A stretch of 50,663 nt of DNA from Candidatus Angelobacter sp. Gp1-AA117 (lineage in GTDB: Bacteria; Acidobacteriota; Terriglobia; Terriglobales; Acidobacteriaceae). Made by a program: the position numbers and the translations under genes. The notes beneath the pieces were generated by a model. That model did no database searches. It worked only from the letters and a program-made list of their open reading frames with translations, and was not told the DNA's origin. The stretch spans positions 1 through 50,663 of the forward strand of contig QHVI01000032.1 of assembly GCA_003223515.1 (NCBI GenBank), given 5' to 3'. Of the stretch, positions 41,863 to 50,511 are shown piece after piece (the stretch's first letter is position 1; each line of letters opens with the position of its first letter).

Positions 41863-42954
41863 TCAATCTTCGTCTATACCAAGATGGTTCAACGCCCATT
41901 GGGCATGTTCGGCCACAACAGGATCAGCATCGCCTGCCATTTTTTCCAGAGATGGTTTGAACTCCCGATGGCCGCTGTTACCCATGGCAATGGCTACATT
42001 GCGCCGCAGGCCTGAGTACCTGGTGCGTTTGATGGGTGAGCCGCGAAAGGTCTGCCGAAAATTTTCTGTGGTCATCTCGGCCAGCCATTTCAGGTCAGGA
42101 TGGGCGAGTTTGTCCTGCGCCTGAAATTCAGGTGCGGAAGTTGCGGGTGCGTTGCCTGTCTTGTTGTTCCATGGACAGACGTCCTGGCAGATATCACAGC
42201 CAAAGACGTGATGCCCGATGGGTTCGCGGAATTCTTCTGGAATGTCGCCGCGCTTCTCAATAGTGAGATAAGCGATGCAGCGGCGGGCGTCCATCTTGCC
42301 GGGTGCGAGGATGGCTTGTGTGGGACAGGCATCGATACAGCGCGTGCAACTTCCGCAACGGTCAGCCGACGGCATATCGGGCTTGAGTTCCAGCGAGGTC
42401 AGCACCACACCCAGGAAGAGCCACGAACCCAGCTTCTGATCGATGATGCAGGTGTTCTTGCCAATCCAGCCTATGCCCGCATATTTGGCATAGACGCGTT
42501 CCACGATGGGACCGGTATCCACATAACAGCGGGTTTCAGGATGTATTCCATGCTCAAGCGCCAAGTTCCTGATCGCAGCTTCCATCTGCTGCAATCTTTT
42601 CATGAGCGAGTCATGATAGTCCTGTGATCCCCAGGCATAACGCGAGATCCAGCCTTTTTCGGGATCATGTGCATGAGTCGAATAGGGCTGTGCAGTGTTG
42701 TAATTCAGCGCGCAGACGATCACAGATTTGGCCCAGGGAGCGGCGTTCTCAAGCGATGCGCGCCGCAAAGCGCCGCTCTCGGTGCGCTTCTCCAGATACT
42801 TCATCTCTCCGGCATGTCCGGCCTCAATCCACTCTGAGAAGGCATTGAGTTCAGGGAATTCCTGCTCGCGGAAAGAGGCCACCCCGGCCAGATCAAATCC
42901 GGCCTGTGCTGCCGCCTGTTTAGCCGCCGCCGTGAGCTGCTCGATGGAGATCAT
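41863..42954 (-). CDS. queG: Epoxyqueuosine reductase
   Basis: This 363-residue enzyme performs the last step of queuosine tRNA modification, reducing epoxyqueuosine to queuosine with cobalamin and two 4Fe-4S clusters. The N-terminal domain starts with FDLAGVASF. The ferredoxin region has CGSCTRCIDACPTQAI (C-x2-C-x2-C-x3-C) near 197-212 and, after YLTIEKRG, HVFGCDICQDVCPWN near 248-262. C-terminal HEAT-like residues (AEHAQWALNHLG) complete the long form of QueG. No other queuosine genes are nearby. Start ATG at 42954 gives the usual length. Confidence 0.93.
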   Translation of the reverse strand: MISIEQLTAAAKQAAAQAGFDLAGVASFREQEFPELNAFSEWIEAGHAGEMKYLEKRTESGALRRASLENAAPWAKSVIVCALNYNTAQPYSTHAHDPEKGWISRYAWGSQDYHDSLMKRLQQMEAAIRNLALEHGIHPETRCYVDTGPIVERVYAKYAGIGWIGKNTCIIDQKLGSWLFLGVVLTSLELKPDMPSADRCGSCTRCIDACPTQAILAPGKMDARRCIAYLTIEKRGDIPEEFREPIGHHVFGCDICQDVCPWNNKTGNAPATSAPEFQAQDKLAHPDLKWLAEMTTENFRQTFRGSPIKRTRYSGLRRNVAIAMGNSGHREFKPSLEKMAGDADPVVAEHAQWALNHLGIDED

Positions 42955-43040
42955 GCATCATTGTTACATGGGTCGGCCACTTGACCATAGCGGACGAAAG
43001 GATAACAAACCAATCAATCTTGTCATGTCGTGAGGGGTTG

Positions 43041-43079
43041 ATTTTTCAGCGTAATCAGCGTCATCAGCGGCGAAAAATG
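43041..43079. repeat. 39-bp 'atttttc...gaaaaat' repeat
   Basis: ATTTTTCAGCGTAATCAGCG then TCATCAGCGGCGAAAAATG. This is a near-perfect inverted copy of 40461-40500, 2.5 kb away, and shares ATCAGCGTCATCAGCGG with 27893-27909. Confidence 0.7.
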
Positions 43080-43141
43080 AATCTCTTTGTATGCGGCTCC
43101 ATGGTGGGCTGGTGTGCAGCGTGTTACACTTTGCGCCGCCT

Positions 43142-43735
43142 ATGAAAGTGAAAATCCTTGCCTGTGTACTCCTCCTGGTGGTTTCCGCCAGTTGTGCTGA
43201 TGAGTTCACCTTGTACGAACTCGCGCCGCCGGAGACGCACCAGTTCGCCATCACCTACGACGTGAGTGCTGTTCGGGAGGGCGCTCCATTTTTCCTGAAC
43301 CCCATCCGTCCTGGTTCCACCGCCTCAAAGGAAAAAGTGATTGAGCGTGGCAGTGGGAAAGAGCTGAAGTTCGAGGTCGTCAATGGCAAGGACGCAAGAG
43401 CCACCGGGCTGGTACCGCCGCAAACGCCAGACACCGCCGAGTTCATCAAGGTGCATCTTCCCGGGCCTGTGCCCAAAGGCGGCGAGACGCGCATCAGGAT
43501 TCTTAAGACCTATACAGATGCCGCTTCCTACTATGTCAAAGACGGCCAACTGGTTTTTGAGCGGCCCCTGGGCATCAAGCGCAATGTAGTGGTGCTGCCC
43601 AAGGGCTGGGAACTCATTGCCAGCGCCTCACCCGCCATTGTTTCTACAGACGCTGATGGACGCATCCATCTGAGCTTTGTGAATGACCGCGATGATCAGT
43701 TGCCGGTCAAGATCACCGCGCGGAGGCTGCCATGA
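43142..43735 (+). CDS. Secreted protein of unknown family (first of a tandem pair)
   Basis: This 197-residue protein has signal peptide MKVKILACVLLLVVSASCA. I chose the ATG at 43142 because the signal peptide begins there; the upstream 17 residues from 43091 are not secretory. The mature part is beta-rich, with THQFAITYDVSAVREGAPFF, VHLPGPVPKGGETRIRILKT and YYVKDGQLVFERPLG, then LPKGWELIASASPA and DGRIHLSFVNDRDDQLPV. The second half aligns with the next gene (VKDG-x-LV, LP-GW, SFVN/RFTN), to which it is fused translationally by an ATGA overlap. No catalytic motif is seen. Probably an extracytoplasmic binding or structural protein. Confidence 0.68.
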   Translation: MKVKILACVLLLVVSASCADEFTLYELAPPETHQFAITYDVSAVREGAPFFLNPIRPGSTASKEKVIERGSGKELKFEVVNGKDARATGLVPPQTPDTAEFIKVHLPGPVPKGGETRIRILKTYTDAASYYVKDGQLVFERPLGIKRNVVVLPKGWELIASASPAIVSTDADGRIHLSFVNDRDDQLPVKITARRLP

Positions 43736-44343
43736 AAAAGCTGTTGCTGGTAGTAGCGGCTGTTCCTGTTGTCCTGCTGGCCCAGTTTCACCGCGCCGAA
43801 CAGGACCGCGAAATCAGATACTGGCTGCTCGATCCAGCCACTCACCAGTTTCATATTTCGCACGACTTCACCGTGACCAAAGCCGGGCAGAAGTCGGTGC
43901 ACAGCTTTGTTCGCAAAGGCAGTTTAGTCTCGCCGGATGCGAAGATGACCAATCTCGATACCGGCAAACAGCTCAACACCCATAGCGTGACCGGAAAACA
44001 GGTAAACGAGCTTGGATACTATCCGGAACCAACCGATCCTGAGTCGGTGGTGGTGCAAGGTGACCTTGAGCACCCTGTGGGTGAAGGAGAGTCGGTGCGC
44101 ATACGCGTGGAAGAGACGTACACCGATCCGGTGGGGTATGTAGTGAAAGATGGCGAGCTGGTTTGGACGCGAACGCTGGGCCGTCCGTTGAATTATGTGA
44201 CCTTGCCCGCAGGATGGATGCTGACATCGGTGAACACGCCTGCGGTGATTTCCCTGGATGAGCAAGGCCGGGTGATGCTGCGCTTCACCAATCCGCGCAA
44301 TGATGAGTTGGCCGTGACGATCAAAGCCCGAAAGCGACAGTGA
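43732..44343 (+). CDS. Secreted protein of unknown family (second of a tandem pair)
   Basis: This 203-residue protein has signal peptide MKKLLLVVAAVPVVLLAQ. Its domain is THQFHISHDFTVTKAGQKSV, VRIRVEETYTDPVGYVVKDG and LVWTRTLGRPLNYVTLPAGW, then DEQGRVMLRFTNPRNDELAV, collinear with its upstream neighbour. Identity is modest, so the duplication is old. It starts in an ATGA overlap with the upstream stop, showing translational coupling and likely equal production. It lies about 420 bp upstream of the TonB-dependent receptor gene, which has its own promoter, so a shared operon is unlikely. Function unknown. Confidence 0.68.
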   Translation: MKKLLLVVAAVPVVLLAQFHRAEQDREIRYWLLDPATHQFHISHDFTVTKAGQKSVHSFVRKGSLVSPDAKMTNLDTGKQLNTHSVTGKQVNELGYYPEPTDPESVVVQGDLEHPVGEGESVRIRVEETYTDPVGYVVKDGELVWTRTLGRPLNYVTLPAGWMLTSVNTPAVISLDEQGRVMLRFTNPRNDELAVTIKARKRQ

Positions 44344-44631
44344 CACTGCCAAATTGACGGAATTTGTAATTGCCATCATTGAAAACCGGCAGGTCAGTCG
44401 ATGACCAAAAAACCTTTTGTCGCTGATCTCGCCGAGCGGAATTGATCAACGTTGATTCATTTTTCTTCGCGCAACATAACCAGTTGACCATAACGGCGAA
44501 CAAAGGCGTTTGAGGGAGCGTATTGTCTTGGGAAAATCGCATGGCTTAAGCAAATAATACTTCCATCGCTCTTCCCCCTGCTAAAGGCCTAGTCTTGCCC
44601 CATTCTGAACTTAGAATATGCCTGTGAGTTG
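44344..44631. other. Intergenic region upstream of the TonB-dependent receptor promoter
   Basis: Nothing gene-like is seen. No terminator with a T-run follows the secreted pair. The region ends in the strong promoter at 44632. Confidence 0.4.
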
Positions 44632-44661
44632 TTGACAGGACCAAGCCAGGAGGAATATAAC
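44632..44661 (+). promoter_or_regulatory. Strong sigma-70 promoter of the TonB-dependent receptor gene
   Basis: TTGACA (44632-44637), an 18-bp spacer and TATAAC (44656-44661) closely match the -35/-10 consensus. Transcription would begin near 44668, giving a leader of about 100 nt before the ATG at 44768. This also rules out the TTG at 44663 as the start, even though CAGGAGG stands before it. Confidence 0.72.
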
Positions 44662-44767
44662 TTTGGTCGCCCAGAGGCTTGGAGTTGGCGCGATGGGATG
44701 TAAGAATCCTTCTCTCGAATCCACCACCCAAAGGAAAACTGGCAGTCTGGGTCCAACTGGAGGCGTT

Positions 44768-47700
44768 ATGCGGACATGCCGTTCATCTCTTCTGACGGTT
44801 GCGCTTACCTTTGTTTTCACTCTCGCCTTTTCGACAATCGCTCTGGCGCAGAGCGGAGTCATTTCGGGTACGGTCTCTGATACCAGCGGTGCAGTCATCC
44901 CTTCTGCAAAGGTGCAGATTCGGGACGTGCAGACCGATGCCACACGCTCAGCCCAAACAAATGCCCAGGGATTTTATGAATTTCTGGCCGTCCGGCCTTC
45001 GACGTATGAGGTCACGATTGAGGCAAAAGGGTTTGGCAAAGCAATCAAGCATGATATGAACGTGGTGGTAGGGCTTGTATCTCACCTCGACGTATCACTT
45101 CAGCCGGGCAGCGTGAGTGAAACCGTGGAAGTGAAGACGGAAGTCGCCTTGATCGAGCCTGAGAAAACGAACGTCAGCTACTCCATAAGCACAGCGCAGA
45201 TTCAAAACCTGCCGCTGCAGGGACGCCAATTTCTCGATCTGGCCCTCCTTACTCCAGGAGTGACTCCACAAGCACCTGGAACCCAGGCCGGCGGTCTCAA
45301 CGTTGCCGGGATGCGCAGCCAGTCAAATAATTTCACGCTGGATGGGATCAGCATCAATGATCCCCAGGTAAATGGGCCATTAAATAACTTCCGCATTGCC
45401 GACGCGGTACAGGAATTCAATGTCAACACCAGCATTGCAAATGCCGATTTGGGGCGCAGTAGCGGCGCACAAGTTGCGGTCGTCACCAAAAGCGGGAGCA
45501 ACGCCTATCACGGATCGCTCTTCTACTATGGACGCAATGAAGCACTCGATGCGAATGACTGGTTTTTAAACCGTGCAGGCAAACCAAAGAACGAACTGCG
45601 CCGCCATCAGTTTGGTGGAACCGCGGGAGGCTGGATTGTTCGCGACAAGACATTCTGGTTCGCAAGCGTTGAAGTTTTTCGCCAGATCAACCCCTCGCCC
45701 GACACCGCCCTGGTCCCTACGCTGGCCATGCGCAGCCAGGTGACTGATCCCGTTTCGTTGAAGCTGCTGCAGTTCATACCTGCTCCGAATGCTTTATTGC
45801 CGGGCGCTAACTGGGTAGGCACCACAGACCAGCACAATAATAATGAGACTTATCTGCTGCGTGTTGACCATAACCTGACACAAAGCAACCATTTGATGGG
45901 AAGGTACGTGCTTGTGCGTGGTGAATCACTTCAGGAGCAGACAAATCCCTTCAACGGGTCCATCACCAATACGCCCGGCTCGCAGTCTGTGGTGGCCGAA
46001 GATACATTCAACCACTCCAACTGGATCAATGTTTTTCGGCTGGGATTCACGCGCAACCTGACTAAGTTTGGCCCCCAGGATGTGGTAATCAATCCTGCGA
46101 GCATTTTCACCAATGCGTCTGGCGCCCCGTTGCCCGGTTATGTAAACACGACTGTGAGCGCTCGTAATGGCGGATTGCCGCGAATCACCATTTCTGATCC
46201 CAATCTTAGCAACTTTGGATTGGGTTCGGGCACTAACATGCCGCAGGGACGGACCACGAACACATATCAGTTGATTGATAATGTAAGCTTTGTTCATGCA
46301 AAGCATACGCTGCAATTCGGTGGAGAAATACGGCGGGAGCTTAGTTACCGGTTCCTGAATGGAAACTTCCGCGGTGCTATTTCCTTCCCCAGTTGGGCCC
46401 GTTTTGCCACGGGGCAGCCACAGGCGGGAACTCTTCGCACTGGCGGTCCGGATGAGACCTTCCGCACCTGGACAAGACAGGCATATTACCTCTATATCCA
46501 GGATTCATGGAAGGCGCGCTCCAATCTGACTCTCAATTATGGAGTGAGATACGAATTGCCGGGCGCTATGGTTGAGAAGAACGATACCGGCAGTAACTTT
46601 GTTCCAGGTATTGGAATGATGAAGCTGGGGTCAAACCTGCGGATTGACGTTAATCCCACAGTGGTAGGCCCATCCGCGGTGACGCTGACTCCGGTCAATG
46701 TCTTCCTGCCCAGTTCAGGCCAGTTCAATAATGCAACCAAAAACTTCGCGCCATTCCTGGGAGTTGCATGGTCGCCCAAGACGCTTCCCGCCATTTTCGG
46801 TGATGGCGAGACTGTGATTCGAACGGGCTTTCGTTTAGGGTATGACGACACCTTCGCCAACATACCTGTGAATATGGGCTTGAACTATCCACCCGTAGTC
46901 CAGACCACCTTGCCAACAGCAACTTATACCTGGGCCAATGTACTTAGCCAGAACCGCTTGTTTGTTACTTCAGATCCAACTGTTCCTGCTCCCGGACGCG
47001 GCATTCTCGGTTTCAATGCCTGGGACACTTCCGGAAAGAGCGCCTACGCGATGAACTACGCTCTGGAGATTGAGCGCCAACTAGGGAAGGACTATGCGGT
47101 TCAGGCGTCCTATATCGGCACCCAGGGAAGAAAGCTGGGTGTCTTTCTGGATTCAAATCAACCTCTGGTGAATGTAGTTAATCCAGCGTTGCGTGGAACA
47201 CAGTCACCTAATACCCGCAGCTTCCCCTTCCCGTTCTATGCCGGAATTTCTTTAGGCACGTTCGCCAGCAATTCCAATTACAACGGGATGGTGCTCACCT
47301 TCAAAAAGCGCCCCAGCCATGGTCTCTTGCTGCAGACCTCCTACACGCTGGGCAAGTCACTCGACAACAACTCTTCATTTTTCGGCAGTGATGGTGAAGC
47401 AGGTGCGTTCGCCGACACTCGCCATCCTGAGCTGGATTACGGCCCATCAGCGTTTGATGTTCGTCATCAGTTCATCTTCAGCTATCTCTATGATCTGCCA
47501 TTTGGGAGGGGACGCACGTTCATCAACACTGATAACCGTCTTCTGGATTATGTGGTCGGCGGATGGAGTATTGGTGGGATCACCAATTGGCACACTGGAT
47601 TTCCATTTACTATCCGCGCCAGCACCAGCACCGATTTCAGCGGGTTCAATCAGTTTGCCGATCGCCCAATTTTTACCGGAACAGGATCAGTGGCCACCGA

Positions 47701-48031
47701 CATGAGCAACCCCGATAAAGCGTTCGATACCAGCGTGTTTAAGGCGCCTGCCGCAGGGAACATCGGAAATGTGGGGCGTAACTCCCTCTATGGCCCCCAC
47801 TACGCTGATTTCGATCTTTCATTGCAGAAGAGCTTTTCCATCACCGAGAAAAAGAAATTCCAGTTCCGGGCAGACGTTTTCAATCTGTTCAATCATCCCA
47901 ACTTCAATCTGCCGAATTCCAACCTGAGTTTCAGTTCTACAGGTGCAATCTCGGCAACGGCAGGCAAAATTACAAGCGACAACAACGCTAATCCTCGCTT
48001 GATCCAGCTGGGGTTGCGTATGGACTGGTAG
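44768..48031 (+). CDS. TonB-dependent receptor (Oar-like, carboxypeptidase-regulatory domain)
   Basis: This outer-membrane beta-barrel of about 1,087 residues has signal peptide MRTCRSSLLTVALTFVFT, then a carboxypeptidase-regulatory-like domain (SGVISGTVSDTSGAVIPSAK, NAQGFYEFLAVRPSTYEVTI). A plug domain follows with PLQGRQFLDLALLTPGV and NFTLDGISINDPQVNG, and then barrel strands up to the terminal GLRMDW. This is the Oar/CarboxypepD_reg-TonB receptor type, abundant in Acidobacteria, thought to import or handle large glycans or peptides. GGAGG at 44759-44763 precedes the ATG. It has its own promoter and a following terminator, so it is monocistronic. The ligand is unknown. Confidence 0.92.
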   Translation: MRTCRSSLLTVALTFVFTLAFSTIALAQSGVISGTVSDTSGAVIPSAKVQIRDVQTDATRSAQTNAQGFYEFLAVRPSTYEVTIEAKGFGKAIKHDMNVVVGLVSHLDVSLQPGSVSETVEVKTEVALIEPEKTNVSYSISTAQIQNLPLQGRQFLDLALLTPGVTPQAPGTQAGGLNVAGMRSQSNNFTLDGISINDPQVNGPLNNFRIADAVQEFNVNTSIANADLGRSSGAQVAVVTKSGSNAYHGSLFYYGRNEALDANDWFLNRAGKPKNELRRHQFGGTAGGWIVRDKTFWFASVEVFRQINPSPDTALVPTLAMRSQVTDPVSLKLLQFIPAPNALLPGANWVGTTDQHNNNETYLLRVDHNLTQSNHLMGRYVLVRGESLQEQTNPFNGSITNTPGSQSVVAEDTFNHSNWINVFRLGFTRNLTKFGPQDVVINPASIFTNASGAPLPGYVNTTVSARNGGLPRITISDPNLSNFGLGSGTNMPQGRTTNTYQLIDNVSFVHAKHTLQFGGEIRRELSYRFLNGNFRGAISFPSWARFATGQPQAGTLRTGGPDETFRTWTRQAYYLYIQDSWKARSNLTLNYGVRYELPGAMVEKNDTGSNFVPGIGMMKLGSNLRIDVNPTVVGPSAVTLTPVNVFLPSSGQFNNATKNFAPFLGVAWSPKTLPAIFGDGETVIRTGFRLGYDDTFANIPVNMGLNYPPVVQTTLPTATYTWANVLSQNRLFVTSDPTVPAPGRGILGFNAWDTSGKSAYAMNYALEIERQLGKDYAVQASYIGTQGRKLGVFLDSNQPLVNVVNPALRGTQSPNTRSFPFPFYAGISLGTFASNSNYNGMVLTFKKRPSHGLLLQTSYTLGKSLDNNSSFFGSDGEAGAFADTRHPELDYGPSAFDVRHQFIFSYLYDLPFGRGRTFINTDNRLLDYVVGGWSIGGITNWHTGFPFTIRASTSTDFSGFNQFADRPIFTGTGSVATDMSNPDKAFDTSVFKAPAAGNIGNVGRNSLYGPHYADFDLSLQKSFSITEKKKFQFRADVFNLFNHPNFNLPNSNLSFSSTGAISATAGKITSDNNANPRLIQLGLRMDW

Positions 48032-48049
48032 TTGCTTCAGCAGCCTTCC

Positions 48050-48080
48050 AATACCGCCCGGACAAGTTCCGGGCGGTATT
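48050..48080 (+). terminator. Terminator between the TonB receptor gene and cydB
   Basis: A perfect 12-bp stem (AATACCGCCCGG / CCGGGCGGTATT) with a 7-nt loop is followed by TTCATTT on the plus strand. It lies 18 bp after the receptor stop and 4 bp after the end of the convergent cydB gene, so it may stop transcription from both sides. Confidence 0.8.
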
Positions 48081-48084
48081 TCAT

Positions 48085-49122
48085 TTAGTAAATATTGCCC
48101 TCTGACACTTTCCCTCTGAACATGCGATACACAAACACGAAATAGCCTATGGCCAGGGCCATGCCAAAGCCCCACCAGATCAGACCGACCGAGAGCGAGT
48201 GCCTGCCGCTGGCGGCGTTGTAGACGGTGATGTTCAGAGCTGGATCGGTGGTGGAAACCAGAAGGTTCGGATACACGGCGGCGGCCGCTCCCACCAGCAT
48301 GAATACCAAGTAGGCGCACGAGGAAAGAAAGGCCGCTTTTTCGCTGCCCTTGCGCTGGAAGATAAAAATAGCAGCGAGGCTGGCGGCCACCGCAACCGGG
48401 ATGATGAAAAGAACGGCAAAGGCTTTGTAGTTGTTGAGCACCTCCGGACGAATCGAGAGCGTGGCCCAGAGACTGACTGCTGTAATCACCAGCAGCGCAG
48501 GCCAGAGCCTGGCGGCCAAACGCCCGGCACGCAGGTTGATTTCTCCGCGGGTCTTTAACGCGACATAAAGAGCACCGTGCAGAGTGAGAGCGATCAGCGC
48601 CACCAGTCCGGCGATCACGGTGTACCAATCGAGGACTCCGGGCTGTGGACCAGTGCGCCAGTTGGTCCAGAGCGGCAGAAAGAAGTAGCCGTCTGTTTGC
48701 AACGGCACCCCGCGAATCACGTTGCCCAGCGCTGCGCCGTAAAACACTGTCAACAAGAGGCTGGAGATGGCAAAGCAGCCATCGAAAAAGCCGGTCCACA
48801 CCGGCGAGTTGAGATGGGTGCGCAGTTCAATGCCAATGCCCCTCAAAATGAGTAACCAGAGCACGATCATCAGCGGCAGATAGAAGCCGCTGAAGCCTGA
48901 AGCATAGAGCAGCGGAAAGGCAAAATAGAGAGTGCCTCCGCCGGCAAGCAGCCATACTTCATTGCCGTCCCACACCGGGCCGATGGTGCGGAGAACGGTG
49001 CGCCGCTCCTGGTCTGTACGGGCCAGCAGCAGATGGAGCACGCCCGCGCCCAGGTCAAAGCCATCAAACACGACATATCCTGTGATCATTACCGCAATCA
49101 GCCAAAACCAGGTGAATAACAT
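48085..49122 (-). CDS. cydB: Cytochrome bd quinol oxidase subunit II
   Basis: This 345-residue integral membrane protein pairs with CydA to reduce oxygen at high affinity using quinol. It opens with FDGFDLGAGVLHLLL, then IGPVWDGNEVWLLAGGGTLY and FAFPLLYASGFSGFYLPLMI, the classic CydB start, and has about eight helices. The start codon lies 8 bp after the cydA stop with GGAGAG before it, so the two are one operon. No small CydX-type gene is seen after it. Confidence 0.95.
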   Translation of the reverse strand: MLFTWFWLIAVMITGYVVFDGFDLGAGVLHLLLARTDQERRTVLRTIGPVWDGNEVWLLAGGGTLYFAFPLLYASGFSGFYLPLMIVLWLLILRGIGIELRTHLNSPVWTGFFDGCFAISSLLLTVFYGAALGNVIRGVPLQTDGYFFLPLWTNWRTGPQPGVLDWYTVIAGLVALIALTLHGALYVALKTRGEINLRAGRLAARLWPALLVITAVSLWATLSIRPEVLNNYKAFAVLFIIPVAVAASLAAIFIFQRKGSEKAAFLSSCAYLVFMLVGAAAAVYPNLLVSTTDPALNITVYNAASGRHSLSVGLIWWGFGMALAIGYFVFVYRMFRGKVSEGNIY

Positions 49123-49130
49123 TTGCTCTC

Positions 49131-50510
49131 CTATGCCGCTGTGACCGGCTGCCCGCTGCGTACATCAGCGGGCGCGTCTCCCGGCCCATGGGAAATCTCA
49201 CGATGCACCAGAAACAGGAACAGTATTGCCAGCAGGGCATAAAGTCCCATGAAGCCGAGCAAGGTGAACAGACCGTTTCCCGCATGTACGTATTTGGAAT
49301 AGCCTTCGGTCGTACGCATGAGTCCGTAGACGAGCCACGGCTGGCGTCCGATCTCCGCGGTCATCCACCCGGCTGTATTGGCGATGTAAGGAAAGGGAAG
49401 GCAGAGCAGCAGGATCCACAGCATCCAGCGGGAGGCAAACAACTTTTTGCGCCACAGCAGGAAGGCCGCTATAACCATGACCGCAACGAACATCGTGCCC
49501 AAGCCTGCCATGATGTGGTAGCTGTAATAGAGCAGTGGGATGTTGGTAGGCCAGTCACGCTTCGCATACTGGTTGAGGCCTTTTACTTCAGCAGTGGTGG
49601 TGCCGTAAATCAGGAAGCTCAGGACCTTGTTCACGACCAGTGGGTTGTCAATTTTCTGGTGCTCTTCATCCGGCTGGCCAATCAACACAATAGGAGCGCC
49701 AGCCTCACTTCTGAAAAGTCCCTCCATGGCAGCCGTGGTCACCGGTTGATGCCTCGCCATGTATCGGCCATGCAGATCGCCGGTAGGGAAGATCTGGATG
49801 ATGCAGAAGATCACGCCCGCGATCACGCCGACGCGCAGGAAATTGCGTCCCTGCTCGACGAAGATGCCCTCCAACAGGTAATACGCTCCTACAGCGGACA
49901 TCACGAACGCTCCTGTGATTACCGCGCCGCTCATGTTGTGGGCGTATTGGAGCAGCGCCCATGGATTCAGCAGCAGGCCCCAGAAGCTGCTCACCTGAAA
50001 CGAGCCGTCGCCGAAGCGCTGGTAGGCCACAGGATGCTGCATCCACGCGTCGGTCACGATAATGAAAAAGCCCGAGAGCCACGACCCGGCAAATACCATG
50101 AAGGCCGACCACCAGTGGGCTTTGGGACTGAGCCTCTGCTCCCCGTAGAGAAACAGCCCCAGAAAAGCGGATTCAAGGAAAAAGGAGAATACGCCTTCCA
50201 TCACCAGGGGCTGGCCGATCACGCCTCCGGTGACGCGGGCGAAATGTGACCAGTTGGTGCCAAACTGAAATTCCATGGGAATGCCGGTCACTACGCCCAT
50301 GATGAAGTTGATCCCGAAGATTTTTGCCCAGAAGCGCGCCGACTGGTTGAAGGCGTCATTCCCGGTGCGCAGCGCCATGGTCTTGAACACCACGATGAGC
50401 GGCGCCAGCCCCATGGTGAGTTGTGGGAACAGGTAATGAAAGGTGACGGTAAAGGCAAAATGCAGGCGGTGAATTAACGGCTCTGCGCGAGAATTAGTGG
50501 GAATAGGCAT
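49131..50510 (-). CDS. cydA: Cytochrome bd quinol oxidase subunit I
   Basis: This 459-residue heme protein contains the quinol site and three hemes. It starts RLHFAFTVTFHYLFPQLTMG, which holds the heme b595 histidine. It has FFLESAFLGLFLYGEQRLSP, then QYAHNMSGAVITGAFVMSAV with the heme b558 histidine, GIPMEFQFGTNW, and the GRQPWLVYGLMRT motif near the end. At 459 residues it lacks the long Q-loop of E. coli CydA (522), so it belongs to the short Q-loop, CIO-like type. The ribosome binding site (AGGAAAG) lies inside the end of an upstream transposase fragment. Co-transcribed with cydB. Confidence 0.95.
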   Translation of the reverse strand: MPIPTNSRAEPLIHRLHFAFTVTFHYLFPQLTMGLAPLIVVFKTMALRTGNDAFNQSARFWAKIFGINFIMGVVTGIPMEFQFGTNWSHFARVTGGVIGQPLVMEGVFSFFLESAFLGLFLYGEQRLSPKAHWWSAFMVFAGSWLSGFFIIVTDAWMQHPVAYQRFGDGSFQVSSFWGLLLNPWALLQYAHNMSGAVITGAFVMSAVGAYYLLEGIFVEQGRNFLRVGVIAGVIFCIIQIFPTGDLHGRYMARHQPVTTAAMEGLFRSEAGAPIVLIGQPDEEHQKIDNPLVVNKVLSFLIYGTTTAEVKGLNQYAKRDWPTNIPLLYYSYHIMAGLGTMFVAVMVIAAFLLWRKKLFASRWMLWILLLCLPFPYIANTAGWMTAEIGRQPWLVYGLMRTTEGYSKYVHAGNGLFTLLGFMGLYALLAILFLFLVHREISHGPGDAPADVRSGQPVTAA

Positions 50511-50511
50511 T

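Noticed and set aside
44663-44767. Longer N-terminus of the TonB receptor from TTG
   Set aside because: The codon lies just after the -10 box of a near-consensus promoter, and the signal peptide starts at 44768.
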